A stretch of DNA of 40,682 nucleotides from Pseudomonas sp. (GCF_030696055.1 NZ_JAUYNP010000180.1:1-40682), one strand, 5' to 3'; shown: positions 1-8,432, counted from the first letter of the stretch. A program made the numbers and translations. Notes: generated by a model not told the origin, from the letters alone.

Positions 1-110
1 CCACGGCGCCGGCTCGCTGCCGCCTGGCCTCGCTGGAGTACTCGGCGGTGGCCATCCGTTACAACCAGATCGCCGCGTTCGACGGCCAATACAACCATGG
101 GAGCAGCTAA
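1..110 (+). CDS. 3' end of an upstream phage structural gene (partial)
   Basis: An open frame enters from the left edge and ends at the TAA at 108-110, giving about 35 residues that end in QYNHGSS. The stop overlaps the ATG of the tail fibre gene (TAATG), so the two are probably translationally coupled. Its position directly before a tail fibre gene suggests a baseplate or tail protein. Too little is visible to name the family. Confidence 0.6.
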   Translation, partial: TAPARCRLASLEYSAVAIRYNQIAAFDGQYNHGSS

Positions 111-1705
111 TGGCTAACTTGTCGGAAACGCCCGATTACCCTGCTGGGGTCTACCAGCTCGAAACATCCGACCCGGTACTGGGCGGGCCTGGTGGCATTG
201 CCAACCGGCAAGCCGAACAGCTGGGTAATCGCACCGCCTGGCTCAAGGCCAAGATTGATGCGTTTCTCGACGGCACCGTGGCGGTGCTCAAGGCGACCAA
301 GCTGGCCACCGCCAGGACGCTATCAATCACTGGAGCAGCCTCTGGTAGTGCCTCCTTCGATGGCAGTGCCAATGCAGCCATCGCGGTTACCCTGACAGAC
401 AGTGGTGCTGTTGCGGGCACTTACCCCAAAGTCACCATCAACGCTAAGGGCATCGTCACCGCTGGCGCAGCGCTGGTGGCCACCGACATTCCCGGCCTGG
501 ACTGGAGCAAGATCAACAGCGGCAAGCCCACCACCCTGGGTGGCTATGGCATCACCGATGCGGCACCGATAGCGAGCCCGATCTTTACCGGCGTGCCTGC
601 AGGACCTACTGCTGCGGCAGGAACCAACACCACCCAGTTGGCTACCACTGCTTTTGTAACCACCGCCGACAACCTCAAGGCTCCGCTGGCGTCGCCCGCA
701 CTGACCGGAATCCCGACCGCGCCGACGGCCGCTGCCAGCACCAACACGACGCAGCTGGCCACCACCGCCTTTGTGACCGCCGCCGACAACCTCAAGGCTC
801 CGCTGGCGTCGCCCGCACTGACCGGAATCCCGACCGCACCGACCGCCGCTGGTGGCACCAACACCACGCAAGTCGCTAGCTGCCAGTTTGTAAACGAGGC
901 GGTCAGTGGCCGGTTGGCTAAAAGCAGTACCGGCGGCACGTTGACGCTGACCGCCGATGAGGCCGGGATGGCGATCCTCTACTTCTCGGGCGCGCTGACA
1001 TCGGCACTGAGCGTCATTGTTCCCGCCAGCCCGACTAAGTCGTGGCTGGTGCATAACGCCACCACGGGGGCTTTTACCCTAACGGTAAAGACCTCGGCGG
1101 GAACCGGCGTGGCCGTGGCACAAGGCAAGCGCAACTTCGTCTATAGCGATGGTACGAACGTGGTGGACGCATTCACCGACTTCGAGTCGGTCGGTCTGAC
1201 CGGAATCCCGACCGCACCTACGGCCGCTCCCGGCACCAACACCACCCAGCTGGCCAGCACAGCATTCGTCATCGCCCAGATTCTCGCGTCCCTGCGCGGG
1301 CTTCCGTGCTTCCACGCAACGCCGACTTCGGGCCAGTCGCTGTCCGCCACCGTCACCACGCGCATCAACTTCGGCACGGAGGTTTTCGACCTCGCCAACA
1401 ACTTCAACCCGGTCAACAGTACCTTCACTGTGCCCGTAACTGGCTACTACGAGTTCGACGCGGCGGTGCACTACACCGGCAACGGCTCCTCTGCGGATAA
1501 CGGCGGGGTTGAGATATGGGTCAACGGAGCAGTCGCGCGCCGCATCGCGGAATCCTACGGCCCCCGCAACCAGATATCCGGTTCCTCAGGCCCCATGTAC
1601 CTCGAAGCAGGCAACACAGTGCAGGTCTACGCCTGGTCTGACGTGGCCGCGAGCATCAACCCATTCCCAGCACTGACCTATTTCAACGGACGGAGAATCT
1701 CCTGA
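110..1705 (+). CDS. Phage tail fibre protein with repeated modules and a C1q-like C-terminal domain
   Basis: This 531-residue protein is predicted to be the receptor-binding fibre of a phage tail. The N-terminus (about residues 1-60) carries GGPGGIANRQAEQLGNRTAWL, a motif common at the virion-attachment end of lambda/Mu-type fibres. Residues about 150-260 hold repeats of the type SPxLTGxPTAPTAAxxTNTTQLATTAFV, as in the phage fibre repeat family, and another copy lies near residue 365. The last 130 residues look like a C1q/TNF-type jelly roll (FNPVNSTFTVPVTGYYEFDA, then a final YFNGRRIS), which usually trimerises and binds ligands. A GGGAG ribosome site precedes the ATG. The stop overlaps the next start (ATGA). 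The family assignment is from motifs; the receptor is unknown. Confidence 0.9.
   Translation: MANLSETPDYPAGVYQLETSDPVLGGPGGIANRQAEQLGNRTAWLKAKIDAFLDGTVAVLKATKLATARTLSITGAASGSASFDGSANAAIAVTLTDSGAVAGTYPKVTINAKGIVTAGAALVATDIPGLDWSKINSGKPTTLGGYGITDAAPIASPIFTGVPAGPTAAAGTNTTQLATTAFVTTADNLKAPLASPALTGIPTAPTAAASTNTTQLATTAFVTAADNLKAPLASPALTGIPTAPTAAGGTNTTQVASCQFVNEAVSGRLAKSSTGGTLTLTADEAGMAILYFSGALTSALSVIVPASPTKSWLVHNATTGAFTLTVKTSAGTGVAVAQGKRNFVYSDGTNVVDAFTDFESVGLTGIPTAPTAAPGTNTTQLASTAFVIAQILASLRGLPCFHATPTSGQSLSATVTTRINFGTEVFDLANNFNPVNSTFTVPVTGYYEFDAAVHYTGNGSSADNGGVEIWVNGAVARRIAESYGPRNQISGSSGPMYLEAGNTVQVYAWSDVAASINPFPALTYFNGRRIS
663..837 (+). repeat. Exact 58-bp direct repeat inside the tail fibre gene (39-codon module)
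   Basis: Bases 663-720 and 780-837 are identical and lie exactly 117 bp (39 codons) apart, so one fibre module is duplicated in frame. Related, more diverged modules lie at about 574-660 and 1195-1275. Such in-frame repeats allow length change by recombination. Confidence 0.9.
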
Positions 1706-2253
1706 TGCGCGACGCCATCTTGCACCTCTTCCCTGGCGCGGTAGTCGGCCGCGACTTCACCCTGCGCGACGACGGCGAGGGCCCCTACATTGATCAGTGG
1801 AAGTTGCCGTCTCCGAAACCTTCGCCCGCGCAATTACTCATAGCCGGCAATGAGGCGTTGTGCGGCACCCTGTGCAAGGCTATTGACCGGGCCGCCGATG
1901 CCGCCCGAGTTGCAGTCGTAGGTGCCCCCCTGCGCGATGAGGAATACAAGCTCGCGGCGACTGAGGCCAAAGCCTTCAAAGCCGCCCGCTACCCTGCCGA
2001 AGCAGTACCCCGCACCGTTGCCGCCTGGGCCATCGGTGGCCGTACCGCCCAGCAAGCCGCCGACAACATCCTGGTCGAGTCTGCCGCCTACACCGAGGCG
2101 TTGTACCAGATCCGCGAGGCGCGCCTAGGGGCCAAAGAAATGGTGCGCCAGGCAATGATCGCTGGTGAGGTGGATCAGGCGCAGGACATCGCCGCCGAAA
2201 CCATTGCCGCCATCGAGTCGGCCATGTCCGGCATCGGCAACTCGAGGGGGTAA
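1705..2253 (+). CDS. Phage tail-fibre-associated protein (XkdW-like N-terminus, possible fibre assembly factor)
   Basis: The 182-residue product starts in the stop codon of the fibre gene (ATGA overlap), the usual place for a tail fibre assembly protein. The N-terminal 35 residues (LFPGAVVGRDFTLRDDGEGPY, then a short Lys/Pro stretch) resemble the XkdW-type domain of phage tail-associated proteins. The rest is alanine-rich and predicted helical, with no catalytic motif. No signal peptide or membrane segment is seen. Its role as fibre chaperone or minor tail protein is inferred from position and the N-terminal resemblance only. Confidence 0.65.
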   Translation: MRDAILHLFPGAVVGRDFTLRDDGEGPYIDQWKLPSPKPSPAQLLIAGNEALCGTLCKAIDRAADAARVAVVGAPLRDEEYKLAATEAKAFKAARYPAEAVPRTVAAWAIGGRTAQQAADNILVESAAYTEALYQIREARLGAKEMVRQAMIAGEVDQAQDIAAETIAAIESAMSGIGNSRG

Positions 2254-2255
2254 GC

Positions 2256-2714
2256 ATGGGCAGCATTCAGCTTCTGTTTAGTACCAGCCGCTATCCGTTC
2301 AGCACCCTGATCCGCGCGGCCACCTGGTCGCGCTGGAGCCACGTTGCGCTGGTGGCCGGGCCTCATGTGATAGAGGCCTCGGCGCTGGAGGGTGTTCGGC
2401 AAATATCCAAGAGCTACGCCATCAGCCATGCACTCGACTATTGCCTGGTTGATCTGCCAGCCCGCGACCCGCAAGCCATCATTGACGCCGCGCGTAGCCA
2501 AATCGGTAAACCTTACGACTGGACGGCCATTGCGGGCCTAAGCCTGCACCGGGACTGGCAAGAGGAGGATTCGTGGTTCTGCTCGGAGTTGGTGGCTTGG
2601 GCTGCAGCTCAAGCTGGAGAGGTCTGGTTTCGCCCTGATGCTTTGCGTCGGGTGACACCACAACATCTGTGGATGCTGCCGCCGCATCGGGAGATGTGCC
2701 AGGCAGCCATATAA
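2256..2714 (+). CDS. YiiX/YaeF-like permuted papain-fold (NlpC/P60-type) amidohydrolase, phage-encoded
   Basis: This 152-residue protein has the circularly permuted papain fold pattern of the YiiX/YaeF group. An early His sits in the motif WSHVALV (His29), and a later Cys in the motif WFCSELV (Cys109). Members are thiol hydrolases acting on amide bonds of peptidoglycan or lipids. Phages often carry one beside the tail genes, perhaps for local cell-wall opening or as an accessory factor. There is no signal peptide. It starts 2 bp after the previous stop, behind a GAGGGGG ribosome site, so it belongs to the tail operon. The substrate cannot be told from the sequence. Confidence 0.75.
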   Translation: MGSIQLLFSTSRYPFSTLIRAATWSRWSHVALVAGPHVIEASALEGVRQISKSYAISHALDYCLVDLPARDPQAIIDAARSQIGKPYDWTAIAGLSLHRDWQEEDSWFCSELVAWAAAQAGEVWFRPDALRRVTPQHLWMLPPHREMCQAAI

Positions 2715-2723
2715 AGAGAGGGC

Positions 2724-2757
2724 GATCAGCTTGAGTGCACTAACACCCAAGCTGATC
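2724..2757. promoter_or_regulatory. Inverted repeat with GATC in both arms, upstream of com
   Basis: A perfect 10-bp inverted repeat (GATCAGCTTG at 2724-2733, CAAGCTGATC at 2748-2757) has a 14-nt loop and no following T-run, so it is not a convincing terminator. Each arm carries a GATC, and a third GATC lies at 2769-2772: three in 49 bp, just before com. In phage Mu, three GATC sites upstream of com-mom make transcription depend on Dam methylation through OxyR. A similar role here is inference. Confidence 0.5.
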
Positions 2758-2849
2758 ACCAGTTAGCAGATCTAGCCTGCAAACCAGCCAAGGCCCCCTG
2801 CTCACGCGCGAGCGGCGGGGAGCCTACCAGAAGCGCAAAGGGTTTGTAG

Positions 2850-3044
2850 ATGATGCAAGAAATTAGATGCGGCCATTGTGGCCGCAAGCTGGCAGCTGCC
2901 AGTGGTTTCACCGAGTTGCAGATCAAGTGCCCGCGTTGCCGGACACTGAACCACCTGAAGGCCGAGAGCCTCCTGACACCGCCATCGAGCGCCACTAGCC
3001 ATCAGGAGGCACCATGTCCGCACAACCGATCATCCCCTGGATAG
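2850..3044 (+). CDS. com: Com-family zinc-finger translational regulator (Mu Com-like)
   Basis: This 64-residue protein has a four-cysteine zinc finger near its N-terminus (Cys7, Cys10, Cys27, Cys30; CGHC and CPRC) and a basic tail. That is the pattern of phage Mu Com, which binds the com-mom mRNA and opens a hairpin blocking translation of the Mom DNA-modification gene. Here the gene overlaps the start of a DNA adenine methyltransferase gene by 31 bp in another frame. The overlap hides a perfect stem over that gene's ribosome site. The start is the first of two consecutive ATG codons behind AAAGGG. Family call from motif and context; the RNA-binding role is known for Mu Com and inferred here. 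Confidence 0.82.
   Translation: MMQEIRCGHCGRKLAAASGFTELQIKCPRCRTLNHLKAESLLTPPSSATSHQEAPCPHNRSSPG
2968..3010 (+). promoter_or_regulatory. mRNA hairpin sequestering the ribosome-binding site of the dam-like gene
   Basis: GCCTCCTGA (2968-2976) is the exact reverse complement of TCAGGAGGC (3002-3010). The second arm contains the AGGAGG ribosome site of the methyltransferase gene, whose ATG is at 3014, so pairing would hide it completely. The loop is 25 nt. The stem lies wholly within the com coding region, so ribosomes translating com, or Com protein binding the RNA, could open it. This parallels the translation-inhibiting stem of Mu com-mom. Confidence 0.72.
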
Positions 3045-3808
3045 GCGGCAAACGCCGTCTCGCCGATCGCATTTTCCCGCTGTTCCCAGCTCACAGTTGC
3101 TACGTCGAACCCTTTGCCGGTGGGGCCGCACTGTTCTTCCTGCGGCCGGTACCGGCCGAGGTTGAGGTGTTGAATGACGTCAACGGTGACCTGGTCAACC
3201 TCTACCGGGTGGTGCAGAACCACTTGGAGGAGTTCGTCAGACAGTTCAAATGGGCGCTGAGCAGCCGACAGGTGTTCAAGTGGCTGCAGATGACCAGGGT
3301 CGAAACGCTCACCGATATCCAGAGGGCCGCACGCTTCTACTACTTGCAGCAGTCGGCCTTTGGTGGCCGTGTGGCGGGTCAGAGCTATGGCACTGCTACC
3401 ACCACGCCACCAGGTCTTAACCTGCTGCGCATTGAAGAGGCACTGTCCGCAGCCCACCTACGCCTCAGTAGCACCTACATCGAGCACCTGAGTTGGCAGG
3501 AAGTGATCAAGAAGTACGACCGCGAGCACACGCTGTTCTACTGCGATCCGCCGTACTGGGAGACCGAGGGCTACGGTGTCCCGTTCGAGTACAGCCAGTA
3601 CCTGGAGATGGCCAAGGTGATCGGCGAGATCAAGGGCAAGGCCATCATCAGCCTGAACGATCACCCGGCGATCCGTGAGGCGTTCGCCGGCTATCACATC
3701 GAGACAACCGACATTAAGTACACGGTGGGTGGCGGCAAAGGGAGTGAAGCGAAGGAGGTGCTGATCTTCAGCTGGGACATCCTGGCCGAGCCAGCAGGCC
3801 TTTTCTAA
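3014..3808 (+). CDS. dam: Phage DNA adenine-N6 methyltransferase (Dam/D12 class)
   Basis: This 264-residue enzyme is predicted to transfer a methyl group from S-adenosylmethionine to adenine N6 in DNA. It has the D12-class motifs in the expected order: PWIGGKRRL near residue 10, CYVEPFAGGAALFF near residue 30 (cofactor-binding motif I), and the catalytic DPPY at 178-181. Length fits Dam-like enzymes. Recognition of GATC is typical of the class but not proven here. Temperate phages use such enzymes to escape restriction or mimic host methylation. It is the last prophage gene seen and is followed by a terminator. Its ribosome site is strong but buried in a hairpin, suggesting Com-dependent translation. 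Confidence 0.9.
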   Translation: MSAQPIIPWIGGKRRLADRIFPLFPAHSCYVEPFAGGAALFFLRPVPAEVEVLNDVNGDLVNLYRVVQNHLEEFVRQFKWALSSRQVFKWLQMTRVETLTDIQRAARFYYLQQSAFGGRVAGQSYGTATTTPPGLNLLRIEEALSAAHLRLSSTYIEHLSWQEVIKKYDREHTLFYCDPPYWETEGYGVPFEYSQYLEMAKVIGEIKGKAIISLNDHPAIREAFAGYHIETTDIKYTVGGGKGSEAKEVLIFSWDILAEPAGLF

Positions 3809-3831
3809 GATTCTCTTGCATACTATGCAAA

Positions 3832-3873
3832 AGGGGCTGAAGTGATTTATCTCACGTCAGCCCCTCAATTTTT
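3832..3873 (+). terminator. Rho-independent terminator after the dam-like gene
   Basis: A perfect 9-bp stem (AGGGGCTGA at 3832-3840, TCAGCCCCT at 3857-3865) with a small inner GTGA/TCAC pairing is followed by T5 at 3869-3873. It ends the phage operon and probably marks the last functional phage DNA. Confidence 0.85.
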
Positions 3874-3895
3874 CGCGCGCGGCGTCATGCAGCAT

Positions 3896-3922
3896 AAAAA
3901 AACCGCCGGAGGGCGGTTTTTT
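3896..3922 (-). terminator. Terminator of glcB (also symmetric on the plus strand)
   Basis: A-run, CCGCC (3903-3907), GGAG loop, GGCGG (3912-3916), T-run. Read on the minus strand it lies 15 bp beyond the glcB stop and ends in a U-run. The symmetry would also stop readthrough from the prophage. Confidence 0.88.
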
Positions 3923-3936
3923 CGTTGCGCTACAAA

Positions 3937-6114
3937 TTACAGGCCGTTAGCGGCTTTGAACTCGCGGCGGCGGCGGTGCAGCACGGGCTCGGTGTAGCCG
4001 TTCGGCTGCTTGGTGCCTTCAACCACCAACTCAACAGCGGCCTGGAAGGCGATGTTGCTGTCGAAGTTGGGCGCCAATGGGCGGTACTGGGCGTCGCCCG
4101 CGTTCTGACGGTCGACCACCGGCGCCATGCGCTTGAGGCTTTCCATCACTTGCGCCAGGCTAACCACGCCGTGGCGCAACCAGTTGGCGATGTGCTGGCT
4201 GGAGATGCGCAGGGTGGCGCGGTCTTCCATCAGGCCGATGTCATTGATGTCCGGCACTTTCGAGCAGCCGACGCCGTGGTCGATCCAGCGCACCACGTAG
4301 CCGAGGATGCCCTGGGCGTTGTTGTCCAACTCGTTCTGCACTTCGGCGGCAGTCCAGTCGGTGTTGGGCGCCAGCGGGATGGTCAGAATGTCATCCACCG
4401 AGGCACGTGGGCGCTTGGCCAGTTCGGCCTGACGGGCGAACACGTCAACCTGGTGGTAGTGCATGGCGTGCAGGGCGGCGGCGGTGGGCGACGGCACCCA
4501 GGCGGTGTTGGCGCCGGCCAGTGGGTGGGCAACTTTCTGCTCAACCATGGCGGCCATCAGGTCGGGCATGGCCCACATGCCTTTACCGATTTGCGCGCGG
4601 CCTTGCAGGCCACAAGCCAGGCCGATATCGACGTTCCAGTTTTCGTAAGCACCGATCCACTTCTCGGTCTTCATGGCGCCTTTGCGGACCATGGCGCCGG
4701 CTTCCATGGAGGTGTGCAGCTCGTCGCCGGTGCGGTCGAGGAAGCCGGTGTTGATAAACACCACGCGCTCGCTGGCGGCTTGGATGCAGGCCTTGAGGTT
4801 GACGGTGGTGCGCCGCTCTTCGTCCATGATGCCGACTTTGAGGGTGTTGCGGGTCATGCCCAGCACGTCTTCGATGCGGCCGAACAGCTCGTTGGTGAAG
4901 GCTGCTTCTTCGGGGCCGTGCATCTTCGGTTTAACGATGTACATCGAGCCGGTGCGGCTGTTTTTGCGGGTGCTGTTGCCTTGCAGGTCATGCAGGGCGA
5001 TCAGGCTGGTGACCAGGCCGTCCATGATGCCTTCCGGAACTTCGAAGCCGTCTTTGTCGACGATGGCGTCGATGGTCATCAGGTGGCCAACGTTACGCAC
5101 GAACAGCAGCGAGCGGCCGTGCAGGGTCAGGCTGCCACCGTTGACGGCGCTGTAAACGCGGTCCGGGTTCATGGTGCGGGTGAAGGTAGTGCCGCCCTTG
5201 GCGACTTCTTCGGCCAAATCGCCCTTCATCAGGCCCAGCCAGTTTTTGTAGATGACTACCTTGTCATCAGCATCGACGGCGGCGACCGAGTCTTCGCAGT
5301 CCATGATGGTGGTCAGGGCGGCTTCCATCAGTACGTCTTTAACCCCGGCGGCGTCGGTCTGGCCGACTGGGGTGGTGGCGTCGATCTGGATTTCAAAGTG
5401 CAGGCCGTGGTGCTTGAGCAAAATGGCGGTCGGCGCGGCGGCTTCGCCCTGGAAACCGATCAGCTGAGCGTCGTCTTGCAGGCCGCTGTTGCTGCCGCCT
5501 TTGAGGCTGATGACCAGCTTGTCGGCTTCGATGCGATAGGCGCTGGAGTCGACGTGGGAGCCGGCGGCCAATGGCGCTGCTTGGTCAAGGAAGGCGCGGG
5601 CGTAAGCGATCACTTTGTCGCCGCGGACCTTGTTGTAGCCTTTACCTTTTACGGCGCCGTCGGCTTCGCTGATCACGTCGGTGCCGTACAGGGCATCGTA
5701 CAGCGAGCCCCAGCGGGCGTTGGAGGCGTTCAGGGCGAAGCGCGCGTTCATCACCGGCACTACCAGCTGCGGGCCGGCCAGGCGGGCGATTTCTTCGTCG
5801 ACATTTTCGGTAGTGATGCTGAAATTCGCCGGCTCCGGCAGCAGGTAGCCGATTTCTTGCAGAAAGGTTTTGTAAGCGCTGGCGTTATGGGCCTGACCGG
5901 CGCGGGCTTGGTGCCAGCCGTCGATCTGGGCCTGGATAGCGTCACGCTTGGCCAGCAGGGCGCGGTTTTTCGGCGCCAGGTCATTGATGACCTCTTCGGC
6001 GCCCGCCCAGAACTGCTCGACTGCAATGCCGGTACCGGGAATCGCTTCGTTGTTCACGAAGTCGAACAGGACTTTGGCGACCTGCAGGCCACCGACTTGA
6101 ACGCGCTGAGTCAT
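3937..6114 (-). CDS. glcB: Malate synthase G
   Basis: This 725-residue cytoplasmic enzyme condenses glyoxylate with acetyl-CoA to give malate, the second step of the glyoxylate shunt and of glycolate use. Length matches the monomeric G isoform (about 720-730), not the shorter A isoform. Recognisable stretches include [33 protein letters not shown] and [20 protein letters not shown], spread over the core barrel and inserts. The start ATG is preceded by a GAGAGAGG purine run. It is monocistronic, with its own terminator. In Pseudomonas it is needed for growth on acetate and fatty acids, which fits the acyl-CoA dehydrogenase genes further along the window. Confidence 0.97.
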   Translation of the reverse strand: MTQRVQVGGLQVAKVLFDFVNNEAIPGTGIAVEQFWAGAEEVINDLAPKNRALLAKRDAIQAQIDGWHQARAGQAHNASAYKTFLQEIGYLLPEPANFSITTENVDEEIARLAGPQLVVPVMNARFALNASNARWGSLYDALYGTDVISEADGAVKGKGYNKVRGDKVIAYARAFLDQAAPLAAGSHVDSSAYRIEADKLVISLKGGSNSGLQDDAQLIGFQGEAAAPTAILLKHHGLHFEIQIDATTPVGQTDAAGVKDVLMEAALTTIMDCEDSVAAVDADDKVVIYKNWLGLMKGDLAEEVAKGGTTFTRTMNPDRVYSAVNGGSLTLHGRSLLFVRNVGHLMTIDAIVDKDGFEVPEGIMDGLVTSLIALHDLQGNSTRKNSRTGSMYIVKPKMHGPEEAAFTNELFGRIEDVLGMTRNTLKVGIMDEERRTTVNLKACIQAASERVVFINTGFLDRTGDELHTSMEAGAMVRKGAMKTEKWIGAYENWNVDIGLACGLQGRAQIGKGMWAMPDLMAAMVEQKVAHPLAGANTAWVPSPTAAALHAMHYHQVDVFARQAELAKRPRASVDDILTIPLAPNTDWTAAEVQNELDNNAQGILGYVVRWIDHGVGCSKVPDINDIGLMEDRATLRISSQHIANWLRHGVVSLAQVMESLKRMAPVVDRQNAGDAQYRPLAPNFDSNIAFQAAVELVVEGTKQPNGYTEPVLHRRRREFKAANGL

Positions 6115-6145
6115 TGCTTGCCTCTCTCTATCGAAATCAACTCTA

Positions 6146-6212
6146 AGAACCTATTTAAGCTCTGTTGCAGGCGGCGCAATTACGGCGTGAGCGACGACCT
6201 TGAATAGGTTCT
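6146..6212. repeat. Short, degenerate relative of the 142-bp palindromic element
   Basis: The ends AGAACCTATTTAAG (6146-6159) and CTTGAATAGGTTCT (6199-6212) are inverted copies with one mismatch. They resemble the AGAACCTGT/ACAGGTTCT ends of the 142-bp elements at 19880 and 34948, but the interior is short and different. It lies in the glcB leader and may form a hairpin in that mRNA. Confidence 0.6.
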
Positions 6213-6369
6213 AAACCGAGGCCGGGCGGCCATGTAGTCGAGGCGGCGGATACTACATGATGCGGCTGAAAAAATCAGCGGGTGACAGTCGCTACGCGAC
6301 TAACAGCGCTGCTGTGGTCACCCCGAACTGCTGGCTATACTGGCTTGAACCACTTATTACGAGGTCTTT

Positions 6370-6822
6370 ATGTCGGTTACTGCAGTCACCCCCCATGATC
6401 TTGACGCTTTGCTGCCGCTGTTTGCCGGCTACCTGGAGTTTTACCAGGTGCCCCGGCCGATTGCGGAGATTCGCCGCTTTTTGCAGGCCCGGCTGACCAA
6501 GGGCGATGCGCAATTGTTTATTGCCCGCGATCCGCAGGGCGCCGCCCAGGGTTTTGTGCAGTTGTATCCGCTGCAGGCGTCCTTGGCGCTGCAGTCATCT
6601 TGGTTGCTCAGCGACCTGTATGTGGCGCCCAGCGCTCGTCGCCAAGGGGTTGCTGAACTGCTGATGAATACCGCGCGTGAACATGCGCAGGCCAGCGGCG
6701 CCTGTGGTTTGCAGCTGGAAACCGCCAAGACCAACCTGGCCGGGCAGGCGCTGTATGAGCGTTTGGGTTATGTTCGTGATGAGGTGTATTACAGCTATTG
6801 GTTGGCGCTGCCGGGCAATTGA
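6370..6822 (+). CDS. GNAT-family N-acetyltransferase
   Basis: This 150-residue protein shows the acetyl-CoA-binding signature of the GNAT fold: LSDLYVAPSARRQGVAELLM around residues 80-98 (the RxxGxA loop), then the C-terminal ALYERLGYVRDEVYYSY strand-helix. It is one domain, cytoplasmic, of normal length. It starts 255 bp from the divergent glcB, with a weak GAGG ribosome site. GcvR follows 47 bp downstream and may be cotranscribed. The acceptor (amino acid, antibiotic, protein or polyamine) cannot be inferred. The same neighbour occupies this place in P. aeruginosa, from memory. Confidence 0.88.
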   Translation: MSVTAVTPHDLDALLPLFAGYLEFYQVPRPIAEIRRFLQARLTKGDAQLFIARDPQGAAQGFVQLYPLQASLALQSSWLLSDLYVAPSARRQGVAELLMNTAREHAQASGACGLQLETAKTNLAGQALYERLGYVRDEVYYSYWLALPGN

Positions 6823-6869
6823 GCGGCTAGGCTGGCTCTATCACTACAGGCTGCATTAAGGAGACGACA

Positions 6870-7388
6870 GTGGATCATCTGGTCTTGACGGTAATAGCCC
6901 CCGACCAACCGGGGCTGGTGGAAAAAGTCGCGCAATGCATCGCCGCCCATGGCGGTAACTGGCTGGAAAGCCGCATGTCACGGATGGCCGGACAGTTCGC
7001 TGGGATTCTCAAGGTGGGCGTGCCGGCCGAGGCCTACGACGAGTTGGTCGAGGCGCTGCAGGCCCTTAGCGCCCAAGGGATTCGGGTGTTGCTGGCGCAA
7101 AGCGGAATAGATCCGTCCTGCACCTGGAAGCCGATCTTGCTGGAGCTGGTCGGCAACGACCGGCCGGGGATAGTGCGCGACATCACCCGCCTGCTCAGCG
7201 AGCACGGGGTCAACCTGGAAAGCCTGCAGACCGAAGTGCGGCCGGCGCCGATGAGCAGCGAGCCGTTGTTTCATTGCGAGGCGTTGCTGGCCGTGCCCCT
7301 GACCCTGAAGCTGGAAGTCTTGCAGGAGAAGCTGGAAGCCTTGGCCGATGACCTGATGGTCGAGCTAAGCCTGCGCACCGAGGTTTAA
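6870..7388 (+). CDS. gcvR: GcvR-like tandem ACT-domain regulatory protein
   Basis: This 172-residue protein consists of two ACT domains. The first begins LVLTVIAPDQPGLVEKVAQ (residues 3-21) and the second ILLELVGNDRPGIVRDITRL (about 90-110); both have the ligand-binding DxPG turn. In E. coli, GcvR binds glycine and antagonises the activator GcvA of the glycine cleavage system. Pseudomonas homologues carry the name, but their role is less certain. The start is a GTG at 6870 behind AAGGAG. No DNA-binding domain is present, so any regulation would be through a partner protein. Confidence 0.85.
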   Translation: MDHLVLTVIAPDQPGLVEKVAQCIAAHGGNWLESRMSRMAGQFAGILKVGVPAEAYDELVEALQALSAQGIRVLLAQSGIDPSCTWKPILLELVGNDRPGIVRDITRLLSEHGVNLESLQTEVRPAPMSSEPLFHCEALLAVPLTLKLEVLQEKLEALADDLMVELSLRTEV

Positions 7389-7544
7389 CGCGGTTCTGTC
7401 ATGGTGCTGGATATGTGTAGGCTGTACTCGCCGCAGGCAGTACGGCACTGGTCGATGCAGCGCCATGGCGGACTGTTCGCTGCGCTCCTGAGTCCGTCCT
7501 ACGCCGCCCCACGTCGCCTCACACTGTGGCCATAGGTTTTTCGC

Positions 7545-8432
7545 TCAGCTGCGCCTGCGCCGGCTGATCCAGGCATCGAGGCTATAGACCAGCAAACCGG
7601 CCCAAATGAAACCAAAGGCCAGCAGTTTGTTGGCGTCCAGATGCTCATCAAATAGCCACACCGCCTGCAGCAGCACCAGAGTTGGCGCCAGGTACTGCAA
7701 AAAGCCCAGGGTGGTGTAAGGCAGATGGCGGGCGGCGGCGTTAAAACACAGCAGCGGCAGCAAGGTGATGGGCCCGGCGGCCAGCAACCAGAGCGCCGTG
7801 CTGTCGCTCCAAAACGCCGCTTGGGCGCTAATCGCTTGTGGGTTGAAGAGCAGCCACAGCAGCGCCAGTGGCAGCAATAACCAGGTTTCCACCACCAAGC
7901 CGGGCAGGGCGGCGACCGGGGCTTTTTTACGGATCACACCATAAAAGCCAAAGCTGAAGGCGAGCGCCAGCGACAGCCAGGGCAAGCTGCCCAGCAGCCA
8001 CAGTTGCTGCAAGACTCCGCACGCGGCCAGGCCCACCGCCAGCCATTGCAGGCGGCGCAAGCGCTCACCGAGCAGCAGCATGCCCAGCAGCACATTGACC
8101 AGCGGGTTGATGTAGTAGCCGAGGCTGGCGGCCAACATCTGCTCGTTATTCACCGCCCAGACATACAGCAGCCAGTTGCAGGCAATCAGCAGGCCGCTGA
8201 CCGTCAATACCAACAAGCGTTGCGGGTGGGCGCGCAGCTCGCGCCACCAGCCAGGGTGTTTCCACACCAGCAGTAATAACGAGCCGCAGAGCGCCGACCA
8301 GAGCACCCGGTGGACCACAATTTCGGCGGACGGCACCTGCGCCAGCAGCTTGAAATACAGAGGGAATAAACCCCAGATCGAGTAGGCGCTAAGCCCCAGC
8401 AAATAGCCGCGGCGCAGGTTGACGCTGTTCAT
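7545..8432 (-). CDS. rarD: RarD family EamA-type transporter
   Basis: This 295-residue inner-membrane protein has about ten hydrophobic helices in two EamA halves, as in the drug/metabolite transporter superfamily. It begins RRGYLLGLSAYSIWGLFPLYFK and contains YINPLVNVLLGMLLLGERL at the end of the first half, both typical of RarD. The substrate is unknown; the name comes from an old chloramphenicol phenotype in P. aeruginosa. The ATG at 8432 was chosen over a TTG at 8447 because AAGGA lies 6 nt before it. It is transcribed alone, away from srkA. Confidence 0.9.
   Translation of the reverse strand: MNSVNLRRGYLLGLSAYSIWGLFPLYFKLLAQVPSAEIVVHRVLWSALCGSLLLLVWKHPGWWRELRAHPQRLLVLTVSGLLIACNWLLYVWAVNNEQMLAASLGYYINPLVNVLLGMLLLGERLRRLQWLAVGLAACGVLQQLWLLGSLPWLSLALAFSFGFYGVIRKKAPVAALPGLVVETWLLLPLALLWLLFNPQAISAQAAFWSDSTALWLLAAGPITLLPLLCFNAAARHLPYTTLGFLQYLAPTLVLLQAVWLFDEHLDANKLLAFGFIWAGLLVYSLDAWISRRRRS

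Noticed and set aside
3806..3936. Prophage attachment site or tRNA at the phage-core boundary
   Set aside because: No tRNA-like sequence is present, and the matching left att lies outside the window, so no direct repeat can be shown. Only the two terminators are supported.
3925..6207. 760-codon plus-strand frame opposite glcB
   Set aside because: It is the exact opposite strand of a clear malate synthase G. Its His/Gly/Val/Ala-rich product has no known domain and is the usual shadow of a GC-rich gene.
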